DNA of 36,444 nt from JASFEQ01 sp050122535 (GCA_050122535.1 JASFIT010000002.1:1-36444), one strand, 5' to 3'. Numbered from the stretch's first letter, positions 22,874 through 30,310 are shown. Numbers and translations are program-made. Notes: generated by a model from the sequence alone, not told the origin.

Positions 22874-24172
22874 GTGGCGGTCATGATAAAGCCTGAAAGA
22901 ATCGAAGACTTGAGTCCTGAACAGTTGAAAGGAATCATGGAAAGATCTATGGAGGATATCTCCACTGTGTATGAGGAGATGCGTAAGATCGTAGAAGATA
23001 TCAGGGGTAACGGAGATGCCGTCTCCCTAAAGCACTACAAAAAGCACAAGGAGGACATCTCCCCAGCGGACCTTGAGGCGACCCGAGAAGAGATAGAGGA
23101 GGCCTACAAGGAGCTAGATTCAAAGGTGTTAGATTGTCTCAAGATTGCGGCTGAGAACATTACCAAGTTCCATCGTGCTCAGCTTGAGAGGGACATGTGG
23201 TCTATAGAGATTTCAGAGGGCATCCTGGCTGGTCGAATGACCAGGGCGATGGATATTGTCGGTTGCTACATTCCCGGAGGAACGGCGGCCTACCCCAGTT
23301 CCATTCTGATGACAGTTCTGCCGGCCAAGGTGGCTGGCGTCGGAACTATTGTGGCAGTGACCCCTCCCAGTAAGGGGATGGTGGCAACCCCCGCCACCCT
23401 GGTGGCAGCGGATCTGGCAGGCTGCGATCGTATTTTTAAGGTGGGAGGTCCGTGGGGCGTAGCGAGTCTGGCCTATGGAACACAGACCATACCAAGGGTG
23501 GACAAAATCGTGGGACCAGGGAACAAATATGTCACCGCTGCGAAAATGATCGTCTACGGTCAAGTGGATATCGATTCTCCGGCAGGCCCAAGCGAGGTCT
23601 TGATTTTGGCTGATGAGACGGGAGATGCGGATTTGATCGCTGTGGATTTTCTATCTCAGATAGAGCATGATCCAGACTCAGCAGCCGTGTTGGTCACCAC
23701 CTCAGAGAATCTGGCAAAAAAAGTCAGCGATTTGATCAATGGGGAATTTGAGTCTCTTCCCAGAAAAGAGATCTTTGAATCTTCGCTCATCAAGCACTCC
23801 CGCGTGCTGGTGGCCAAGGATATGGAGCAGGCGATCGATTTTACAAACGAGTATGCGACTGAGCATCTTCAGATCCTCACGGAAGACCCCTTTATTACCC
23901 TAAACAAGATAAACCACGCTGGATCCGTTTTTTTGGGGCCCTATGCTCCTGTCCCAGTGGGTGATTATGCATCTGGGACCAACCACGTTCTCCCCACGGG
24001 CCAGTGTGCACGCATGTTTTCGGGTCTTTCAGTGGATGACTTCATCAAAAAGCCCACGTTCCAGTATTTGAGCAAAAAGGGTCTGTCCAGTCTGAAAGAG
24101 GTGGTCGTGACACTTGCTGAAGCAGAAGGCCTTCCCATGCATGCTAAGGCAGTCCAAGCACGATTCAAATAG
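22874..24172 (+). CDS. HisD-family dehydrogenase (histidinol dehydrogenase or paralog)
   Basis: 432 residues from a GTG at 22874, which has AAGGAGAG seven bases upstream; the ATG three codons later is badly spaced. Zinc ligands of E. coli HisD are all present: Gln and His in LSQIEHDPDS, Asp in VGDYASGTNHVLPT, His in EGLPMHAKAV. The catalytic Glu-His pair is in YATEHLQIL. CYIPGGTAAYPSS and VGPGNKYV mark the cofactor region. The conserved GGAQAIAALAYGT segment reads GGPWGVASLAYGT, and the N-terminal region is also divergent. There is no his operon here; lipoylation genes follow instead. It may be ordinary HisD or a paralog with another amino-alcohol substrate. Confidence 0.8.
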   Translation: MAVMIKPERIEDLSPEQLKGIMERSMEDISTVYEEMRKIVEDIRGNGDAVSLKHYKKHKEDISPADLEATREEIEEAYKELDSKVLDCLKIAAENITKFHRAQLERDMWSIEISEGILAGRMTRAMDIVGCYIPGGTAAYPSSILMTVLPAKVAGVGTIVAVTPPSKGMVATPATLVAADLAGCDRIFKVGGPWGVASLAYGTQTIPRVDKIVGPGNKYVTAAKMIVYGQVDIDSPAGPSEVLILADETGDADLIAVDFLSQIEHDPDSAAVLVTTSENLAKKVSDLINGEFESLPRKEIFESSLIKHSRVLVAKDMEQAIDFTNEYATEHLQILTEDPFITLNKINHAGSVFLGPYAPVPVGDYASGTNHVLPTGQCARMFSGLSVDDFIKKPTFQYLSKKGLSSLKEVVVTLAEAEGLPMHAKAVQARFK

Positions 24173-24315
24173 TTTCCGAAATGGAAGCGGTTCTTTTCCG
24201 CAATCTCTGCGTCAATCTTCGGGATTTGCTTGTGCGACATACTCATGGTATGCCTCCGTGCAATCCCTTGATTTTCTTGACCTTGCAGAAAACTCCTCGT
24301 TTCCATTTCGGAAAC
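24172..24315. repeat. 144-bp MITE-like element with 15-bp terminal inverted repeats
   Basis: GTTTCCGAAATGGAA at 24172-24186 is matched perfectly, inverted, by TTCCATTTCGGAAAC at 24301-24315. A small hairpin (CATAC-TCATG-GTATG, 24238-24252) sits at the dyad centre. The left end coincides with the last base of the hisD stop codon. No coding content. It has the same layout as 9364-9588. Confidence 0.75.
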
Positions 24316-24575
24316 CGACATGGTTTGGTAACGAGATATTAGGCGCCAAAGACGCCGTGAATAAATTCTAAATTCAAATATCTTAAGCAATGAAGCTCTC
24401 CGCCGAAAGTGTACTGTTAAGTCTTTGGTGATTTGAGTTTGGGATTTGAAAATTGTTTTCTACTTTGCATTTGGGATTTGGAACTTTTGACCGTATACGC
24501 GGCTCTTATTTTGGTCTCCGTATGTCGATGGAGCTTCGGTAAGCTCATAATAACTAGCAAGGAGGAGGTTGCACT
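24316..24575. other. Leader region of the gcvH-like gene
   Basis: AT-rich 260 bases with a 'gatttgagtttgggatttg' type dispersed repeat at 24430-24482 and a GGAGGAGG ribosome binding site (24561-24568) eight bases before the ATG. I see no convincing glycine riboswitch and no clean promoter hexamers. The lipoyl genes may be read from hisD or from an unrecognised promoter here. Confidence 0.4.
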
Positions 24576-25016
24576 ATGGCTGATATCAAAGGCTACAACA
24601 TGCCAGATGAACTCTATTACCACGAGGAACATAGCTGGGCGCGAGTGGACGGCACAAAAGTGACCGTTGGAATGACGGATTTTTTCCAAAAGGAGGCAGG
24701 CGATATCGTATTTGTGGATCTTCCCGATGAAGAAGACGAAGTGAGTCAGGGCGAAGTCTGCGGGAAAATCCAGTCAAGGAAATGGATCGGCAACCTCGTC
24801 GCCCCTGTCTCCGGTGAGATCGTGGAGCTGAACGAGGAACTGGAAGAGGATACCAGTCTTATAAACACAGATCCCTATGGTGGGGGCTGGATAATTGTCA
24901 TCGAGGCGAGCGATCTGGAAGCAGACTTGGGGAATCTGATCCAAGGGGACGCTGTTGCGGATTTTGTGGAGAAAGAGATCAAGAAGGCCGAGGAGGAGAA
25001 GGCCAAGGCTGAATAA
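24576..25016 (+). CDS. GcvH-like lipoyl carrier protein
   Basis: 146 residues, the single hammerhead lipoyl domain of the glycine cleavage H-protein family. Typical strands are YYHEEHSWARVDG, VTVGMTDFFQKEAGDIVFVDLP and APVSGEIVELNEEL, and the C-terminal DPYGGGWIIVIEASD. The lipoylated lysine is K69, but its surroundings read QSRKWIGN instead of the usual ESVKAASD, and C62 lies just before. The tail is unusually long and Lys/Glu-rich (EKEIKKAEEEKAKAE). No gcvT or gcvP gene is near; the lipoate ligase follows two bases after the stop. It could be a carrier for another system (as in LbpA of sulfur metabolism) or an H protein paralog. Confidence 0.88.
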   Translation: MADIKGYNMPDELYYHEEHSWARVDGTKVTVGMTDFFQKEAGDIVFVDLPDEEDEVSQGEVCGKIQSRKWIGNLVAPVSGEIVELNEELEEDTSLINTDPYGGGWIIVIEASDLEADLGNLIQGDAVADFVEKEIKKAEEEKAKAE

Positions 25017-25018
25017 AG

Positions 25019-26086
25019 ATGGCAGAACGTTGGCGTCTTTTCAAAAATATATCAAGAGCTGTTTCCACTGCCGAAGGACTGGCTCTGGACGACACCCTAC
25101 CGCAATCTGTGGCTCATCATCAATCCCCGCCAATACTCCACCTTTACACATTCGTCCCATCCGTCATTGTGGGTAAATACCAGGATATTGAGGCGGCCCT
25201 GAGGCTTGATAGATGCAGGGCAAGGGGGATTGAATACAACCGGAGGAGCACGGGCGGTGGCACGGTCATAATGGGGCCCGAGATCGTCGCATTGGGCCTG
25301 GGGATCAACGTGGATTATCCTGGACTCAAAGGGGGATTAGGAGGGGTCTTCGAACCCCTGGCCCATGTTTTGTGTAAGGCCTTAGAGGGATTTGGCATTC
25401 AATCCTATTTTCAGCCCAAAAATGACCTGGAAGCTGCTGGGAAGAAGATAGCAGGGTTGTCCGCAGCCTATGAGACAGGGAGGAGTTTGCTCTTTCACAC
25501 CAGTCTGCTCGTGGACTTCGACGTCCCGCTGATGACAGATATCATGAATACTCCCTTAATCAAGCTCAGTGACAAGGGGTACAACTGTTTCAGCCAGCGA
25601 ATGACCACTGTCTGCCAAGAAGTTGGAGAAGATGTCCCTGTAAAGCGAGTGGTGGATGCCATCGAGATATCCTTTGAAAAAGAATTCGGAATCGTTTTCC
25701 AGAAAGACGAACCAGATGACTGGGAAAGAGAGGTTATTCAGCGCTACAGCAGGGAGAGGTACACCAACCAGGCATGGATCTTTTCCCATAAGCATCCAAG
25801 AGCCAGGATGGGATTGGGCAGGCTTAAGACCAGGGGAGGACTTTTGGAGATCTACCTTGCCTTGTCAGGCGGATCCATTGAGAATGTGATTATCACTGGG
25901 GATTTCTTTTCCACCAGTGAGGATATCAACCGCCTTGAGAAGGCGCTGAAATGGACTTCAGCACGAGAGGAAAGCATAGGAGAAAATCTTTCAAGGGTAT
26001 GGAAGGATGACATGATTTATGGCCTCGACGTCCCTTCTCTAACCAAGGCTATTATTAAGGCTAAAGAAAACCAAGTTAGGTTATAA
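25019..26086 (+). CDS. Lipoate-protein ligase with LplA and LplB-like domains
   Basis: 355 residues. The N-terminal catalytic domain has RRSTGGGTV at 75-83 (lipoyl-AMP binding), KNDLEAAGKKIAG with the catalytic lysine near 142, and FHTSLLVDFD. The C-terminal about 100 residues (RYTNQAWIFSHKHP to the end) correspond to the accessory LplB-type domain needed for activation of lipoate or octanoate. The protein would attach octanoate or lipoate to a carrier lysine. The start ATG lies two bases after the gcvH-like stop, with a GAGGAGGAG binding site inside that gene, so the pair is certainly co-translated. Compare the sLpl(AB) ligases of the LipS-dependent lipoate pathway. Confidence 0.88.
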   Translation: MAERWRLFKNISRAVSTAEGLALDDTLPQSVAHHQSPPILHLYTFVPSVIVGKYQDIEAALRLDRCRARGIEYNRRSTGGGTVIMGPEIVALGLGINVDYPGLKGGLGGVFEPLAHVLCKALEGFGIQSYFQPKNDLEAAGKKIAGLSAAYETGRSLLFHTSLLVDFDVPLMTDIMNTPLIKLSDKGYNCFSQRMTTVCQEVGEDVPVKRVVDAIEISFEKEFGIVFQKDEPDDWEREVIQRYSRERYTNQAWIFSHKHPRARMGLGRLKTRGGLLEIYLALSGGSIENVIITGDFFSTSEDINRLEKALKWTSAREESIGENLSRVWKDDMIYGLDVPSLTKAIIKAKENQVRL

Positions 26087-26204
26087 CATTTTGGATTTTG
26101 GATTTTAGATTTTGAAAAGCTGTCTTGTACCCTCCAGGACCGTTTGGCTGGAGTTAAGAATATAAAGACCTTTGCTAATAATGCGCCAAAGGTACTTGGC
26201 ATCC

Positions 26205-26233
26205 TTTTGTCCGGCCAGGTCGGCCGGACAAAA
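26205..26233 (+). promoter_or_regulatory. Perfect 12-bp hairpin before the radical SAM gene
   Basis: TTTTGTCCGGCC, loop AGGTC, GGCCGGACAAAA. It lies 37 bases before the radical SAM start. No T-run follows, so it is not a standard terminator. It may be a transcript-processing or attenuation structure, or just a repeat. The rest of the 184-base gap has a 'ttggattttggattttagat' repeat and CTCCAG...CTGGAG (26128-26150). Confidence 0.4.
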
Positions 26234-26270
26234 TGTCTGCGTAGGTCTGCGGCTAACAAGACCGAGAAAA

Positions 26271-27311
26271 ATGTCAAACGAAATTCAAAGCCCTGAATAT
26301 GTGAAAATGAGCCATGCCACGGCCATCTCTCTCGGGTTGATGGAGGGGAGGATGTATCGCGGCGCGGTGAACCGATGCGTGAACCTGCTGTATCATTACC
26401 CTGAAGGGTGTTCTGCTAATTGTGCTTATTGTGGCCTGGCCAAGAGGCGTCCCGGAACCTATGAAGAAAAGAGCTTCATTCATGTGGATTGGCCCATATA
26501 CCCGATGGATGAAGTCATTGATGCCATCAACAAGGCCCCTCCATACGTTAAACGTACCTGTATCTCCATGATCACCAACGGCAAGTGCCGCCAGGACACT
26601 CTGGTGTTGGCGCATCGGCTGAAAAATGAAACCGCCATTCCCGTTTCCGTCCTTATCAGCCCCACCATACTAGAGAAGGAAGATTTGGTCGCCATGAAGG
26701 AGGCGGGCGTTGATAAGGTGGGTGTGGCCATAGACCTGGCCACACCAGAGCTCTTTGACAGGTACCGGGGAGCTGGTGTTTCAGGACCCCACAGATGGCA
26801 GAAATACTGGGAAATTCTGACGGCAGGCCTTGACGTTTTTGGGAAGCTCCATGTTGGCGCCCATCTCATGGTGGGTCTGGGTGAGACGGAAAAGGAGATG
26901 GTCTCCTTGATGGAGAGAATGTGGCAGATGGGTGTTGTGAATCACCTGTTTTCATTCTTTGCAGAGGAAAGTTCCGGCCTGGCCGCCCGACCCCAGCCCC
27001 CTTGGCCCAATTACTTGCGGATACAGTTGGCCCGGTATCTGATCGAGCATGAACGGTGTTGTTTTGATGATATGAAATTTGACGGGCCCGGACGCATCAT
27101 TGATTTTGGGCTTGCCCCGGATACATTAAACCAAGTCATAAACGTTGGCGCACCCTTCATGACCACAGGTTGTCTGGGACCAGATGGAAAAGTGGCCTGC
27201 AACCGCCCCTTTGCTAATTGCCTGCCTGATGTGAAGCAGTGGAACTATCCCTACACGCCCAATGCTGAGGAGCTCACCCTCATCCACGAGAATATCTTTA
27301 AAATGGGATAG
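26271..27311 (+). CDS. Radical SAM protein, LipS1/LipS2-like
   Basis: 346 residues. The cluster motif CSANCAYC (C47, C51, C54) binds a 4Fe-4S cluster and SAM. A biotin-synthase-like barrel follows (ITNGKCRQDT, VSVLISPT, VDKVGVAIDLATPELFD, VGAHLMVGLGETEKEM). The C-terminal block TTGCLGPDGKVACNRPFANC has extra cysteines that could hold an auxiliary cluster. That, with a lipoyl carrier and ligase directly upstream, points to sulfur insertion into octanoyl groups, as by LipS1/LipS2, rather than biotin synthase. A LipS pair normally needs two proteins; only one is here. I prefer ATG 26271: the upstream in-frame region to 26172 overlaps repeats. Confidence 0.85.
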   Translation: MSNEIQSPEYVKMSHATAISLGLMEGRMYRGAVNRCVNLLYHYPEGCSANCAYCGLAKRRPGTYEEKSFIHVDWPIYPMDEVIDAINKAPPYVKRTCISMITNGKCRQDTLVLAHRLKNETAIPVSVLISPTILEKEDLVAMKEAGVDKVGVAIDLATPELFDRYRGAGVSGPHRWQKYWEILTAGLDVFGKLHVGAHLMVGLGETEKEMVSLMERMWQMGVVNHLFSFFAEESSGLAARPQPPWPNYLRIQLARYLIEHERCCFDDMKFDGPGRIIDFGLAPDTLNQVINVGAPFMTTGCLGPDGKVACNRPFANCLPDVKQWNYPYTPNAEELTLIHENIFKMG

Positions 27312-27327
27312 ACCGGCCAAAAATCTT

Positions 27328-27356
27328 TTGACAAGATAAGTAAAAGGTATTACTTT
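27328..27356 (+). promoter_or_regulatory. Promoter of tRNA-Lys
   Basis: TTGACA (27328-27333), 17-base spacer, TACTTT (27351-27356), with the mature tRNA beginning 14 bases later. Confidence 0.65.
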
Positions 27357-27369
27357 GATTCTTTTGACT

Positions 27370-27446
27370 GGGCCGTTAGCTCAGTTAGGCAGAGCAGCGG
27401 ACTTTTAATCCGTTGGTCACAGGTTCGATTCCTGTACGGCCCACCA
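27370..27446 (+). tRNA. tRNA-Lys (UUU)
   Basis: 77 bases including an encoded CCA. The acceptor GGGCCGT pairs with ACGGCCC; the anticodon loop reads CTTTTAA, anticodon UUU; the T-arm is AGGTTCGATTCCT. A complete cloverleaf. Confidence 0.97.
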
Positions 27447-27690
27447 ATTATCTTCTATGACATTTCGATACAGGGAACGAAGAGATACTGGATGAATTGA
27501 ATATATCTTATTTATATAGTGCCCAGTATCTAGCATCCAGAATCGCTCCGCCTGAGCCAGTCAGATATTTTGTTAGAAGAATCGCTGGTTCACCACGGGG
27601 CTACATTAGGAAACAAGCTTTGGACCCTCTCTGGGGTGAACACCTCGGCGGTGGCCATCACTTTGCTATCAAGCCTGTTGTTTGGATAGC
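27447..27690 (+). other. Spacer between the two tRNAs with paired segments
   Basis: 244 bases without a convincing gene. GTTCACC (in CTGGTTCACCACGGGG, about 27585-27600) can pair with GGTGAAC (in GGGGTGAACACC, about 27634-27645), closing a structured block of about 60 bases. It might be a processed spacer or a small RNA. I recognise no known riboswitch. Confidence 0.35.
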
Positions 27691-27768
27691 GTCCCCATCG
27701 TCTAGCCAGGTCCAGGACACCGGCCTTTCACGCCGGCAACACCGGTTCAAATCCGGTTGGGGACGCCA
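27691..27768 (+). tRNA. tRNA-Glu (UUC)
   Basis: 78 bases with encoded CCA. The acceptor GTCCCCA pairs with TGGGGAC; the anticodon loop reads CTTTCAC, anticodon UUC; the T-arm is CCGGTTCAAATCCGG. Its 3' end is duplicated at 29024-29045 beyond the porin gene. Confidence 0.97.
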
Positions 27769-27776
27769 GTCTGCCT
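27755..27776 (+). repeat. Direct repeat, tRNA-Glu 3' end (copy 1)
   Basis: The last bases of tRNA-Glu plus eight bases beyond it. This 22-base stretch recurs at 29024-29045 with one mismatch; the common core is GGACGCCAGTCTGCCT. Confidence 0.8.
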
Positions 27777-27782
27777 TTAAGA

Positions 27783-27818
27783 GGGGTTAGGACAATTCCT
27801 AATCCCTTGTTTATTTTG
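27783..27818 (+). terminator. Intrinsic terminator after tRNA-Glu
   Basis: GGGGTTAGGA (27783-27792), loop CAAT, TCCTAATCCC (27797-27806), a 10-bp stem with one G-U pair, then TTGTTTATTTT. Confidence 0.8.
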
Positions 27819-27843
27819 GATGTTCATTCGAGAGTGATGATCA

Positions 27844-28956
27844 ATGGCTAAAGGCAAGTGGATATGGATTATATGGACATCAGCCTTTGTGGTGATCCTT
27901 CAGGCTGCAAATGGCCTGGGAATAGAGATTACTGACAAGCTTTCCATTGGAGGCGTCCTGGTTGGTGCTTACCAGTACCAGGACCTCGCCAGTGGGCCCG
28001 GCTTTAGCAACACCGGTCGAGGTGCGGTCCCGTTCCAACCGGAGATCAGCTTTAAGCTGACCCAAAAAGATGAGCTCTCTGCCACGCTTGGTTTTGCGGC
28101 GGGAAACGGGCTTGGCGAGGTCACACCGTTTACCCTTGACCCGTGGGGCGCTGCGCTGGAAGATGGCGTCAAAGACATTAATGGCCGCAACCGCGATTAC
28201 CTGCTCACCGCTTGGTACGCACACACGTTTACCTTCAGTGGCGATCACGCGCTTCAACTCACGGGAGGCATCATCGATGCCACCGATTATTTAGATCAGA
28301 ACGCATTTTCCAACGACGAGTTCACGCAATTCATGAATGAGGCATTGGTCAACGCACCCAACGCTTTTCTACCTTCTTATGACATTGGCGGTGCCGCGGA
28401 TTGGGACATTGGCAATTTCGAAATAGCGGCAGTTTACATGAACATTGGCGAAAATGACGATGGCAATAACTTCAACTACTACGGTATTGAGCTTCAATAC
28501 AATCTGAATACGTCTCTCGGGGAAGGCGGGTACCGGGTGATCCTCAGCTACGGCAGTGAGGATTTTCTTGATCCAACGGGTGAAAATCTTGAATCGCGTT
28601 CTATCCTCCTCTTTTCCTTTGATCAGAAATTTGGCGAAATTATCGGTGCCTGGGTTCGCTTCGGTTTTCAAGACGACAAGGCAGCCGTGAATTACGAGAG
28701 CATTTATTCTGGTGGTATCGACATCAGTGGCAGCGTCTGGGGGCGGCAAGAGGACAACATAGGTATCGGTTATGGTTATCTGCGTGGTGGTAATCAGGAC
28801 ATCGACAAAACGCAAGTGGCCGAAGTCTATGCTCGTTTCGTGCTTTATAAATATTTTGCCCTTACATTGGATGTGCAGTACATGAGGGATGACCTGAAAT
28901 CCGGTGATGGCCCAAAGGGTTTCATATACGGTATCCGAATGGCCGCACATTTCTAA
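27844..28956 (+). CDS. OprB-like outer-membrane carbohydrate porin
   Basis: 370 residues with an N-terminal signal peptide (KGKWIWIIWTSAFVVILQAANG). The rest is the alternating hydrophobic and polar pattern of a beta-barrel. It has frequent aromatic residues at strand ends, Gly/Asp-rich turns (NIGENDDGNN, YLRGGNQDIDK) and the terminal Phe (GIRMAAHF) typical of barrel insertion. It resembles the OprB family of carbohydrate-selective porins, in which length is usually 400-450, so this is a short member. The substrate is unknown. It lies between two copies of the tRNA-Glu 3' end and has its own terminator, so it may be an acquired islet. The ribosome binding site is weak. Confidence 0.8.
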   Translation: MAKGKWIWIIWTSAFVVILQAANGLGIEITDKLSIGGVLVGAYQYQDLASGPGFSNTGRGAVPFQPEISFKLTQKDELSATLGFAAGNGLGEVTPFTLDPWGAALEDGVKDINGRNRDYLLTAWYAHTFTFSGDHALQLTGGIIDATDYLDQNAFSNDEFTQFMNEALVNAPNAFLPSYDIGGAADWDIGNFEIAAVYMNIGENDDGNNFNYYGIELQYNLNTSLGEGGYRVILSYGSEDFLDPTGENLESRSILLFSFDQKFGEIIGAWVRFGFQDDKAAVNYESIYSGGIDISGSVWGRQEDNIGIGYGYLRGGNQDIDKTQVAEVYARFVLYKYFALTLDVQYMRDDLKSGDGPKGFIYGIRMAAHF

Positions 28957-29023
28957 TCCTCCAGATAATATCACTCCACTGAATTTCTGCAGGAATCAGA
29001 ACATCCACATTTCCATGTTACAA

Positions 29024-29045
29024 GGTTGAGGACGCCAGTCTGCCT
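29024..29045 (+). repeat. Direct repeat, tRNA-Glu 3' end (copy 2)
   Basis: 21 of 22 bases match 27755-27776, including the end of the tRNA and eight bases after it. The rest of the tRNA is absent, so this is not a second tRNA gene. Confidence 0.8.
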
Positions 29046-29068
29046 AAAAAGGCTATAAACAGCTCCGG

Positions 29069-29097
29069 ACGCCACGTCAAATGGCGTTTTATATTTA
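29069..29097 (+). terminator. Intrinsic terminator downstream of the porin
   Basis: ACGCCA, loop CGTCAAA, TGGCGT, followed by TTTATATTT. A 6-bp stem placed 113 bases after the porin stop and 128 bases before the next gene. Confidence 0.6.
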
Positions 29098-29225
29098 ATT
29101 TTCGTCAGAAATCGAGTAAAATTTATATTACCGAAGCATCCTCAATGCACAACGGATTTGAGCGAACGGATTTCGTACAAGCGGATGTGGAATGAGAATT
29201 GGTATTGGAAAATAGGAGGAAATGG

Positions 29226-29879
29226 ATGAAGAAAAAAATTATCTTAATAATGTTTGTGACAGCGGTTTTTGTGTTCTGCGGTACCGTTGGATTTGCACAG
29301 GAAATGGAGAAAAAGTTCGGCATCGGGGCAAGGGCAGGATTTTACAGGATTGCTGACGACGACACCCCGCAGGGTGAAATCAAATCCAGCGGAACGCTTT
29401 ATGGAGAAGCCAACCTCACCTATTTTTTCGTTGATTATTTCTCTCTGGAATTGAGCGCTGGATATGTGAAACCGAATTTGGATTTGACACAGAACTCAAC
29501 GGGTTATGTTGTGGAGTATGGTGAGCTCGAACAGATTCCTTTTCTTTTGACCGCACGGTTCCATTGGTGGAATGACATTCCTAAAGTGGGCCTCTATGCG
29601 GGTGGAGGGCTTGGATACTTTTTCAATGACTTTAGTGTTTCCGACACGTATAGCATTAGTAATCCGGGGCTTGCGGTTGAAGCAGATGACAGTCTTGGTG
29701 CGGTAGTCAGCGTAGGGCTTGAATACTTTATTACGACAAAATGGGCCCTCAATGTGGATCTAAAGTATATTTATAATCCGGTTGACTTCCTCCAAACACA
29801 GCCTGGTGTGAGTCCCTCAGCGTTTGATCTTAATCTAAATACATTCCTCGGCGGCGTAGGGATTAAATATTACTTCTAA
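29226..29879 (+). CDS. OmpW/OmpA-like small outer-membrane barrel protein
   Basis: 217 residues. A clear signal peptide (MKKKIILIMFVTAVFVFCGTVGFAQ) is followed by an eight-strand-type barrel with alternating hydrophobic stretches (ANLTYFFVDYFSLELSAGY, LYAGGGLGYFF, LEYFITTKWALNVDLKYIY) and the terminal Phe of GVGIKYYF. It fits the OmpW or OmpA-like beta-barrel group. Its cargo is unknown; OmpW-type proteins often pass small hydrophobic compounds. I chose ATG 29226 because AGGAGGA stands five bases upstream. It is a single gene ending in a strong terminator. Confidence 0.85.
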   Translation: MKKKIILIMFVTAVFVFCGTVGFAQEMEKKFGIGARAGFYRIADDDTPQGEIKSSGTLYGEANLTYFFVDYFSLELSAGYVKPNLDLTQNSTGYVVEYGELEQIPFLLTARFHWWNDIPKVGLYAGGGLGYFFNDFSVSDTYSISNPGLAVEADDSLGAVVSVGLEYFITTKWALNVDLKYIYNPVDFLQTQPGVSPSAFDLNLNTFLGGVGIKYYF

Positions 29880-29918
29880 GGAGACGTAGAAGTTTCTCCA
29901 GTTCATGGTTGTTTCAAT

Positions 29919-29950
29919 AAAGGCAGACTCGCATTGACTCTGCCTTTTTT
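29919..29950 (+). terminator. Intrinsic terminator of the OmpW-like gene
   Basis: AGGCAGA (29921-29927), an 11-base loop, TCTGCCT (29939-29945) and a run of T's. It can extend with flanking A-T pairs. Confidence 0.75.
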
Positions 29951-30052
29951 ATGTCTATGCCTCTATAGAGTTTACCAGCTGCTGCCGATGAATCTTCTAT
30001 TTCATCACCAACGAGAACTGCCTTAAATTTCTAAAATCTTACAGAAATGCAA

Positions 30053-30073
30053 AGGCCGCTATAAAAGCGGCCT
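30053..30073 (-). terminator. Palindromic hairpin, possible minus-strand terminator
   Basis: AGGCCGCT (30053-30060), loop ATAAA, AGCGGCCT (30066-30073), with TTTGCATTT following on the minus strand. It could end transcription from the esterase side, but it is 430 bases beyond that gene. Confidence 0.5.
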
Positions 30074-30310
30074 CAGCTCTGACGGTGTTTGGTTTATTGT
30101 TTCGTATGTGAATGGCTGCCGCGCGGTATCTTTCATTGCCTTACCGCACGCGGTCGATAGGGGGACCCGTAAGAGTGATCCTGCCACCACTACCTCAGCA
30201 AGTAGTGCCTCGTCATTCCCATACCTCCTGAAAGGAAGCACAATTCCGCCGTCAGTCGGAATGCCGAGTTTTCCGTGGCATGAGAGTGACACCCAATGTC
30301 TCACTCCCAT
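30059..30310 (-). CDS. Hypothetical short protein, weakly supported
   Basis: 83 codons open on the minus strand. Its stop falls inside the hairpin 30053-30073. I recognise no domain and see no good ribosome binding site before the ATG. An AGGAGG further in leads only to a frame that closes after ten codons. It may be a decayed gene or chance. The surrounding 29951-30506 holds nothing else I can name. Confidence 0.25.
   Translation of the reverse strand: MGVRHWVSLSCHGKLGIPTDGGIVLPFRRYGNDEALLAEVVVAGSLLRVPLSTACGKAMKDTARQPFTYETINQTPSELRPLL

Noticed and set aside
24316..24575. Glycine riboswitch upstream of the gcvH-like gene
   Set aside because: No characteristic conserved core is seen in the leader, and the carrier is not clearly for glycine cleavage.
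26172..26270. N-terminal extension of the radical SAM protein
   Set aside because: The extra 33 residues cover a hairpin and a repeat; the family-like start is at 26271.
28369..28974. 201-codon minus-strand frame
   Set aside because: Mirrors the porin gene. The porin has a signal peptide and terminal Phe, while this frame has no recognisable domain.
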